Shown here in pieces: positions 44,419 to 49,831 of a stretch of DNA of 49,831 nt. The position numbers were made by a program, and so were the translations under genes. The first letter of the stretch is position 1; each line of letters opens with the position of its first letter. Under the pieces are notes generated by a model. It saw nothing but the letters and a program-made list of their open reading frames with translations, had not been told where the DNA came from and searched no databases. The stretch is from Saccharospirillum impatiens DSM 12546 (GTDB lineage: Bacteria; Pseudomonadota; Gammaproteobacteria; Pseudomonadales; Natronospirillaceae), in assembly GCF_000423605.1 (NCBI RefSeq), contig NZ_AUIH01000032.1, positions 1-49,831 of the forward strand, read 5' to 3'.

Positions 44419-45432
44419 TCAGGATTTGGGCGCCTGTGTCGTGCTGGCCCGCACAATCAGCTGGGTACTGAGTACTTGCTGGTGAGGTACTTGCTTCTTG
44501 CGCAGGACGTCCAGCAACAGACGCATGGCACAGCGGCCTATTTCGTCTCTGGGCTGGCTGACAGTCGTGAGTTCAGGCTGGCAGTATTCGCTGAGGCCGA
44601 TGTTATCGAAGCCGATAACTGACAGGGCTTCCGGTACCTGAATTGATGCGTCCCGCGCCGCTTTCATCAGACCGATAGCCATCTCGTCGCTGTGGCAAAA
44701 AATGGCTGTGGGGCGATGTTCCTGTGGCATCGCGAGCAATACTTGCCCCTGCTGATACCCGGATAGAAAACCGAAATCACCTTCGACGATCCAGCCCGGG
44801 TTGACCGCCAGGCTCTGACGTGCCATTTCCGACTGGTAGCCTTTCACCCGGTCGATGCAGATGGGGTTCTGCATGGGCCCGGTTATAGAGGCAATACGCT
44901 GATGACCAAGCGAAGCCAGATATTCGACAGCACGAGCCGCAGCCAGTGGGTTATCAATGCGCACGGTGGGGAGGGCTAGCTGGTCAAAATATTCACAGGC
45001 CATTACCAGCGGAATCTGGCTGCCACGTGCTTGTTGGGTGACCAGGGTCAGTGGGATCTCAGCCGTTAGCAGAATGATGCCATCGGCCTGATTGGTGGGC
45101 AGCAAATCAAAGTAAGCTTTGGCGCGGCCGGTGTCATGTTCGCAGTCGCCCAGCAAGACCCGGTAGCCTTCCCGGTGGGCAATGTCTTCCAGCCCTGCAA
45201 TGATCTCTGAGAAAAAAGGGTTGGCGATATCGGGCAGCAACACGACGATGGTGCGGGATTCGCTGCGGCGCAGATTGCGTGCCGCGAGGTTTGGAGAATA
45301 ACCCACTTTGGCAATCGCGCTGGCCACTCGCTTGCGCGTGGCTTCAGTCACTTTTTCCGGGTTGGCGAGCGCTCGTGAAACAGTGGCGGTGGAACAACCG
45401 GCGGCGAGGGCAACATCTTTAATGGTGGGCAT
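44419..45432 (-). CDS. LacI family transcriptional regulator
   Basis: About 337 residues from ATG 45432; a further in-frame ATG 45 bases upstream is less likely since the family starts at PTIKDVALAAGCSTATVSR. The HTH is followed by the hinge GYSPNLAARNLRRSESRTI and a sugar-binding sensor domain, close in style to CytR and PurR-like repressors. It is divergent from the isomerase/dehydrogenase/ABC operon, and two palindromic sites in the 303-bp gap between them fit its operators. It may also be cotranscribed with amylosucrase downstream on the same strand. The inducer is unknown; a sugar or polyol taken up by the neighbouring ABC system is likely. Confidence 0.9.
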   Translation of the reverse strand: MPTIKDVALAAGCSTATVSRALANPEKVTEATRKRVASAIAKVGYSPNLAARNLRRSESRTIVVLLPDIANPFFSEIIAGLEDIAHREGYRVLLGDCEHDTGRAKAYFDLLPTNQADGIILLTAEIPLTLVTQQARGSQIPLVMACEYFDQLALPTVRIDNPLAAARAVEYLASLGHQRIASITGPMQNPICIDRVKGYQSEMARQSLAVNPGWIVEGDFGFLSGYQQGQVLLAMPQEHRPTAIFCHSDEMAIGLMKAARDASIQVPEALSVIGFDNIGLSEYCQPELTTVSQPRDEIGRCAMRLLLDVLRKKQVPHQQVLSTQLIVRASTTQAPKS

Positions 45433-45536
45433 GATACGTATCTTCAACGTCAACAGGGTCGATGGTATCACAGGCATTCAATGCAGGATAAACCGGCCGG
45501 AAACCCGGCGTCCGTTGGCGTGCCATAGTGATCTTT

Positions 45537-45552
45537 ATGTAATGGATTACAT
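45537..45552. promoter_or_regulatory. Operator-like palindrome 1 (LacI family)
   Basis: ATGTAATGGATTACAT is symmetrical except for its two central bases. It lies about 105 bp upstream of the lacI-type start, so it probably serves autoregulation. It shares the half-site TGTAAT with the second operator. Confidence 0.6.
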
Positions 45553-45686
45553 ATGATAACAGAGATATTGGCACTAATTGGCGGCCCATGATGGCGCGCT
45601 ATTCATCGAATATAAGCCAATTATTACCAATTTTCAAAAAATAAGCCTTGTGTTTGGTGGTTGACGTTGTCGTGTCTCTCTGCTTG

Positions 45687-45704
45687 AATGTAATGCATTA
45701 CATT
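45687..45704. promoter_or_regulatory. Operator-like palindrome 2 (LacI family)
   Basis: AATGTAATGCATTACATT is a perfect 18-bp palindrome. It lies 31 bp upstream of the isomerase start and overlaps the candidate -10 region, as expected for a repressor site. Confidence 0.75.
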
Positions 45705-45735
45705 ATACAAAAACAAAAACACAAGGTGTCTGATT

Positions 45736-46788
45736 ATGAAGACCATCAAAGGGCCAGCGCTCTTTCTGGCGCAATACGCCAGTGATGAAGCCCCATTCAA
45801 TTGCCTCGACAGTATCGCCCGCTGGGCCTCTGGCCTAGGGTTCAAAGGTGTGCAGATCCCCAGTGGCGACAAACGCCTGCTTGACCTGGAACGAGCCGCG
45901 ATAGACCTCGATTACTGCCGTGAAATTACGGATCTGCTGGCCGGTTATGGGCTTGAAATCACCGAGCTGTCTACTCATCTGCAAGGCCAACTGGTTGCCG
46001 TACACCCGGTTTATGATGACCTGTTCGACGGTTTTGCCCCGGAGTCCGTGCGTAAAAACCCTAAGGCGCGGCAAGCCTGGGCTGTCGATCAGCTGTTGCT
46101 GGCTGCAAAGGCCAGTAAGAACCTGGGGTTAACAGCGCATGCCACCTTCTCCGGTGCCTTGTTGTGGCCTTTCCTGTACCCCTGGCCACAGCGCCCAGCG
46201 GGTTTGGTAGAGGCAGGTTTCGATGAGTTGGCGCAACGCTGGAAGCCGATACTGGATGCGTTCGATGAAGCCGGTGTAGACCTGTGCTATGAAATTCACC
46301 CCGGTGAAGACCTGCACGACGGAGCGACCTTTGAGCGTTTTTTGAGTGCGGTTGATCATCATCCGCGTTGCTGCATTCTGTTCGACCCGTCGCACTTTGT
46401 GTTACAGCAACTCGACTATCTGGGTTTTCTTGATCACTTTCAGGATCGAATCAAAATGTTTCATGTCAAGGATGCACAGTTCAATCCGACGGCCTTGCAG
46501 GGAACCTACGGCGGGTATGAAAGTTGGGTCGACCGGGCAGGGCGCTTTCGTTCACTGGGTGATGGCCAGGTTGATTTTAAAGGTATTTTCTCCCGATTGG
46601 CTCAATACGATTTTGCCGGCTGGGCGGTTATCGAATGGGAGTGTGCGCTTAAACATCCGGAGCAGGGCGCAGCGGAAGGCGCGCGTTTTGTGAACGATCA
46701 CATCATTCGCGTGACCGACAAGGCGTTTGATGACTTTGCCGCCGCCGGTACTGATGACGCTGCTAACCGAACGCTTCTCGGCCTCTGA
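45736..46788 (+). CDS. Sugar phosphate isomerase/epimerase family protein (TIM barrel)
   Basis: A 350-residue protein of the xylose-isomerase-like TIM barrel (AP endonuclease 2) family. Expected metal ligands are visible: Glu in CYEIHPGED, Asp in ILFDPSHF, His in MFHVKDAQF and Glu in AVIEWECAL. It is first in an operon with a Gfo/Idh/MocA dehydrogenase (28-bp gap) and a sugar ABC ATPase, a set commonly found in pathways for inositol, rare sugars or sugar acids. It would isomerise, epimerise or dehydrate an intermediate. AAGGTG precedes the ATG. The exact sugar is unknown. Confidence 0.88.
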   Translation: MKTIKGPALFLAQYASDEAPFNCLDSIARWASGLGFKGVQIPSGDKRLLDLERAAIDLDYCREITDLLAGYGLEITELSTHLQGQLVAVHPVYDDLFDGFAPESVRKNPKARQAWAVDQLLLAAKASKNLGLTAHATFSGALLWPFLYPWPQRPAGLVEAGFDELAQRWKPILDAFDEAGVDLCYEIHPGEDLHDGATFERFLSAVDHHPRCCILFDPSHFVLQQLDYLGFLDHFQDRIKMFHVKDAQFNPTALQGTYGGYESWVDRAGRFRSLGDGQVDFKGIFSRLAQYDFAGWAVIEWECALKHPEQGAAEGARFVNDHIIRVTDKAFDDFAAAGTDDAANRTLLGL

Positions 46789-46816
46789 GCAACCCAGACG
46801 ATAAAGGATGTTTGCA

Positions 46817-47962
46817 ATGACCCAATCGACTCCCCTGCGCCTGGCGATGATTGGCGGCGGCCCGGGTTCAATGATCGGTGCCGTCCACCGGTTTGCCGCC
46901 CGCCTGGATAACCAGTTTGAACTTGTGGCCGGTGTATTCAGTACTCGAGCTGAAGGTAACCGGGAAACAGCGTCACAGTTGAGGCTCGACCCTGATCGCT
47001 GCTATGACAGTTACGATGCGCTTATAGACACTGAAGCCGCGCGCGATGATGGCGCCCGTGTTGTTGCCATAACCACACCCAACCATTTGCATTACCCCAT
47101 TGCGCTGGCCTGCATTGAGGCGGGGTTGGATGTGATTTGCGAAAAGCCGATGACCGTGTCATTGGCTGAAGCTGAACACTTGGCTGAGCGCGTAGCCGAC
47201 CGTAAAACACGCTTCGTATTGATGCATAATTATTGCGGTTACCCGCTGGTTCAGCACGCACGTGATTGTGTTCAACGGGGTGACCTGGGCCGCATTCGAA
47301 GCCTGCAGGTCGAATACCTTCAAGAATGGTTGAGTGAGGTGCCGACAGCTGACAATAAACAGGCTGACTGGCGGCTTGACCCAAAACGGGCCGGGTCTGC
47401 AGGTGCTCTCGGAGACATTGGAACTCACGCCTTTCAACTGGCCTGTTTTATCTCCGGCTTAACACCCGAATCGGTCAGTGCCGAATTGACGTGTCAGGTG
47501 CCGGGTCGTGTTCTCGACGATAACGTTCAGGCTATGTTGCGGTTCGAGGGTGGGGCAACCGGCATGTTATGGGCGAGTCAGACGGCCCCGGGTTTTGAAA
47601 ATGCCTTGCGTATTCGTGTTGTCGGCGACAAAGCGTCGCTTGAGTGGGCACAGGAAAACCCGAATGAACTCTGGTTGTCTCCGTTGAATCAGCCCCGGCA
47701 ACGCATCACGCGCCGGGACGAGTGGTTCAGCAATGCGACGGCAGCGAGCGTGCGCATACCGCCAGGCCATCCGGAAGGGTACCTGGAAGGCTTCGCCAAT
47801 CTGTATCAGGCACTGGCCGCCGATGTGTCCACGGCCTCTCAAGGGGGGTGGCTACCCGATGTCTCTACAGGCGTTGACGGTCTGAAATTCATCGCGGCCA
47901 CGTTGCGTTCGAACCAGAACAATGGCCAGTGGACGTCAATCAGCAACGGAGTGTCATCATGA
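46817..47962 (+). CDS. Gfo/Idh/MocA family oxidoreductase
   Basis: About 381 residues from ATG 46817, which has AAAGGA eight bases upstream; an ATG nine bases earlier is less well placed. The N-terminal Rossmann domain starts MIGGGPGSMIGAVHR, and the CEKPMTVSLAEAEHL segment carries the conserved E-K-P motif with the catalytic Lys. GDIGTHAFQLACF holds the Asp/His pair of the C-terminal domain. Such enzymes oxidise or reduce sugars and cyclitols with NAD(P). It overlaps the ABC ATPase gene by 4 bp (ATGA) and follows the isomerase gene, so all three are one transcript. Substrate unknown. Confidence 0.92.
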   Translation: MTQSTPLRLAMIGGGPGSMIGAVHRFAARLDNQFELVAGVFSTRAEGNRETASQLRLDPDRCYDSYDALIDTEAARDDGARVVAITTPNHLHYPIALACIEAGLDVICEKPMTVSLAEAEHLAERVADRKTRFVLMHNYCGYPLVQHARDCVQRGDLGRIRSLQVEYLQEWLSEVPTADNKQADWRLDPKRAGSAGALGDIGTHAFQLACFISGLTPESVSAELTCQVPGRVLDDNVQAMLRFEGGATGMLWASQTAPGFENALRIRVVGDKASLEWAQENPNELWLSPLNQPRQRITRRDEWFSNATAASVRIPPGHPEGYLEGFANLYQALAADVSTASQGGWLPDVSTGVDGLKFIAATLRSNQNNGQWTSISNGVSS

Positions 47963-49482
47963 CCGAGCCCCTGATTCGACTGCACAAACTGGGCAAATCC
48001 TTCGGGCCCAACGTTGTTTTACAAGACATCAATCTGGACATCCATCCGGGTCAGATAATTGGCATTCTTGGCGAAAACGGGGCCGGTAAGTCAACGTTGT
48101 TGAAGCTGATCAGCGGTGTTTATCAGCCCAGTGTCGGATCGTTGGAAATAGGCGGTTACCACTATGGCGAACTGGACCCGGTAACCTCGCGTCGACTGGG
48201 TATTGCCATGATTCCGCAGGAGTTCAATCTGGTTCCCACTCTGCGGGTCTACGAGAACGTGTTTCTCGGTCAGGAAATTCGCAAACGCGGCTTTCTGGAT
48301 CGCACGACTATGCGACGCAAAACCCTTGAAGTGATGGAAAGCTTGCACGCAACGCTTAATCCCGAGGCATCGATCAGCACGTTGAGTGTTGCAGAAAAGC
48401 AAATGGTAGAGGTGGCCCGTGTCTTGGTAGACGACGCTCGCGTCGTGATTCTGGACGAGCCGACCACGGTACTGACTTATAGCGAAGTCGGGGTTCTGTT
48501 TGATGTCGTGCGTCGTTTGCAAGCCACGGGTGTCGCTGTTCTGTTTATTTCTCACAAGCTCAAGGAAGTCATCGATCTCTGTCACAGCGTTCTGATTCTG
48601 CGCGATGGCCAGGTGGTTGAGCACTGTTCAACCACCGATCTGGATGAAGAGAGCATGGCCCGGAAAATGGTCGGTCGTGAATTGTCGCAGGTATTTCCGG
48701 CCAAACAGGAGCATACCCGTGATGTTGCGTTGGAAGTGCGGCAGCTATCGCTTGGGTCTCAGCTGACCGATGTGAATTTTACTTTGCATCGCGGTCAGAT
48801 TCTCGGGCTATCCGGTCTGGTGGGTTCGGGGCGAACCGAGATCGCAGAAACGATCATGGGGTTGCGCCAGAAGACATCGGGACAGGTATTGATCAATGGT
48901 GAAGCCTGTGCCATTTCGTCACCGGAAGACGCGCACCGCCACAGCCTGGCCTATCTGTCGGAAGATCGGCAGGGGAAAGGCCTGGTGTTGAGCTTTAACC
49001 TGATTGAGAACATCACCTTGCTCAGCCTTAAGCGCTATGTGAAAGGCCTGATCCGGCATCGTGCCGAGCGTTGTCAGGCCGAGCATTACCAAAAAGCGTT
49101 AAGTATTCGTACGGCCAGTTTGACGACAGAGGTTGGACTGTTGAGTGGCGGTAATCAGCAAAAAGTGTATCTCGCCAAATTACTGGATATTGAACCGGAC
49201 ATACTGATTCTCGATGAACCTACCCGGGGTATCGATGTTGGTACAAAACATGAGTTTTACCGGTTGATTCGTACGCTCGCCAACGAAGGTAAAGCCATCC
49301 TGGTTATCTCATCGGAACTGGAAGAGGTTATCGGTTTGTGTGATCAGGTATTGGTGGTACGCGAAGGCCGTATTGTCGCCGACTTGCGCGATGAACAGAT
49401 AAACGAGGAAGACATAATGTTGTACGCAGCGGGCGCCCGGAGCGCATCGACAGAAACCAGAGTGGGGGTATCGTGGTCATGA
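47959..49482 (+). CDS. Sugar ABC transporter ATP-binding protein (RbsA/MglA type)
   Basis: About 507 residues, two fused ATPase domains as in ribose, xylose and galactose importers. Domain 1 has Walker A GENGAGKST (near 37), the IPQEF Q-loop, signature LSVAEKQMVEVAR and Walker B VVILDEPTT. Domain 2 has a degenerate Walker A GLVGSGRTEIAE, signature LSGGNQQKVYLAK and Walker B ILILDEPTRGIDVG. It would power uptake of a monosaccharide-type solute. The gene overlaps the oxidoreductase by 4 bp, and its own stop overlaps an ATG at 49479 that looks like the start of the permease. That next gene is broken by an insertion sequence, so the transporter is probably inactive unless a permease elsewhere replaces it. 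Confidence 0.94.
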   Translation: MTEPLIRLHKLGKSFGPNVVLQDINLDIHPGQIIGILGENGAGKSTLLKLISGVYQPSVGSLEIGGYHYGELDPVTSRRLGIAMIPQEFNLVPTLRVYENVFLGQEIRKRGFLDRTTMRRKTLEVMESLHATLNPEASISTLSVAEKQMVEVARVLVDDARVVILDEPTTVLTYSEVGVLFDVVRRLQATGVAVLFISHKLKEVIDLCHSVLILRDGQVVEHCSTTDLDEESMARKMVGRELSQVFPAKQEHTRDVALEVRQLSLGSQLTDVNFTLHRGQILGLSGLVGSGRTEIAETIMGLRQKTSGQVLINGEACAISSPEDAHRHSLAYLSEDRQGKGLVLSFNLIENITLLSLKRYVKGLIRHRAERCQAEHYQKALSIRTASLTTEVGLLSGGNQQKVYLAKLLDIEPDILILDEPTRGIDVGTKHEFYRLIRTLANEGKAILVISSELEEVIGLCDQVLVVREGRIVADLRDEQINEEDIMLYAAGARSASTETRVGVSWS

Positions 49483-49499
49483 ATCAGGCAAGAAACCGA
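49479..49499 (+). pseudogene. Permease gene start, cut by an insertion sequence
   Basis: An ATG overlapping the ABC ATPase stop in ATGA fashion begins a frame reading MNQARNR. It would be the third transporter gene of the operon (permease). After about seven codons the sequence becomes an IS256-family end, and the frame then stops at 49569-49571. The rest of the gene, if it exists, lies beyond the window. Inference from position and coupling; the stub is too short to identify by sequence. Confidence 0.5.
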
Positions 49500-49831
49500 G
49501 CCTGTACATATTTCTGTGTAACTGCCAGATTCACCGGTAATCCGCCAAGCGGTCTTCAAATTCGATCATAAAGCGATTCAGTGCCTGCTTCCAGTTACGG
49601 ATCGGCATAGTCCATTTCTTTGATGCTTCGTGGATCGCCAAGTAGATTACTTTTACAGCCGAGTCGTCTGTCGGGAAGAGTTTCCGTTTTTTGACGGCCT
49701 TGCGGATGACGCTGTTGAGTGACTCTATGGCGTTGGTCGTATAAATCACTTTGCGGATGTCTTCCGGGTAGCTGAAAATCGTGTTGAGGTTCTGCCAATG
49801 CGCTCGCCATGAACGGCTGATCTGAGGATAC
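49500..49831 (-). mobile_element. IS256 family insertion sequence, 3' end, runs off the window
   Basis: The element carries the C-terminal end of a Mutator-type transposase on the minus strand. Its outer end is near 49500, where GCCTGTACATATTTCTGTG resembles an IS256-type terminal inverted repeat. The exact boundary, the other inverted repeat and the target duplication lie outside or cannot be confirmed here. It inserted just after the ABC ATPase gene. Confidence 0.8.
49531..49831 (-). CDS. IS256 family transposase, C-terminal part (partial)
   Basis: The last hundred or so residues of a Mutator/IS256-type transposase; the 5' end is beyond the window edge. Typical family segments are SWRAHWQNLNTIFSYPEDIR, then KVIYTTNAIESLNSVIRKA, and the end WKQALNRFMIEFEDRLADYR. 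The catalytic DDE residues, apart from any in the final Glu region, lie in the missing part. The frame is open to the edge, so the gene may be intact. A GTG at 49749 within this frame is not a real start. Confidence 0.9.
   Translation of the reverse strand, partial: YPQISRSWRAHWQNLNTIFSYPEDIRKVIYTTNAIESLNSVIRKAVKKRKLFPTDDSAVKVIYLAIHEASKKWTMPIRNWKQALNRFMIEFEDRLADYR

Larger units (their letters stand above)
45433..45735. promoter_or_regulatory. Divergent control region, lacI-type gene to sugar operon
   Basis: This 303-bp gap holds two operator-like palindromes (45537-45552 and 45687-45704), 151 bp centre to centre, suitable for repression by looping. For the plus-strand operon a TTGACG at 45661-45666 and TTGAAT at 45684-45689 (17-bp spacing) make a possible promoter whose -10 overlaps the second operator. 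An AAGGTG ribosome-binding site lies just before the start at 45736. No gene lies within. Confidence 0.5.

Overview
The window looks like the chromosome of a heterotrophic gammaproteobacterium, probably of an Oceanospirillales/Pseudomonadales-like lineage from a saline habitat. This is inference: the sbcB/DUF349 divergent pair, BenE with an XRE-cupin regulator, a class I fumarase and an E. coli-like GntR all fit, but no rRNA is present to place it. Gene density is high, most genes are housekeeping or nutrient-scavenging genes, and an insertion sequence cuts an operon at the right edge.

Layout. 1-476: upstream tail with two terminator hairpins. 477-7178: a GlpV-like sugar/polyol-binding protein without visible permeases, a ribokinase/nucleoside hydrolase operon, a HIT protein, a MATE exporter and an AraC regulator. 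7731-10997: a very large acidic lipoprotein with an EF-hand-like loop. 11147-15680: class I fumarase, a crotonase-fold enzyme, BenE and its likely XRE-cupin regulator with twin operator-like repeats. 15728-20284: exonuclease I and a large DUF349 protein. 20316-20651: initiator tRNA with a strong promoter and terminator, followed by a decayed tRNA copy. 20811-24625: GntR-like repressor, cold-shock protein, GAF-GGDEF-EAL protein.

24631-35285 is the most interesting block. Two divergent operons carry circularly permuted ATP-grasp proteins, alpha-E proteins, transglutaminase-fold proteins, a DUF2126 protein and a zincin-like peptidase. Together they look like a peptide or isopeptide synthesis and processing system whose product is unknown. 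The ATP-grasp/alpha-E pair occurs twice, once as separate genes and once as a fusion that appears to have lost part of its ATP-binding loop.

35518-44302: adenine/adenosine deaminase, GMC oxidoreductase, MscS/MscK-type channel, GNAT acetyltransferase, GFA protein and amylosucrase. 44419-49482: a LacI regulator divergent from a sugar-type operon (TIM-barrel isomerase, Gfo/Idh/MocA dehydrogenase, ABC ATPase), with two palindromic operators between them. The next gene of this operon, expected to be the permease, starts at 49479 and is cut after about seven codons by an IS256-family element that runs off the window.

Four intergenic copies of a palindromic element (12795-12972, 35323-35449, 41582-41684, 42229-42323) share a conserved core. 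Their outer arms differ in sequence between copies but stay complementary within each copy. Two inverted copies flank the small GFA gene.
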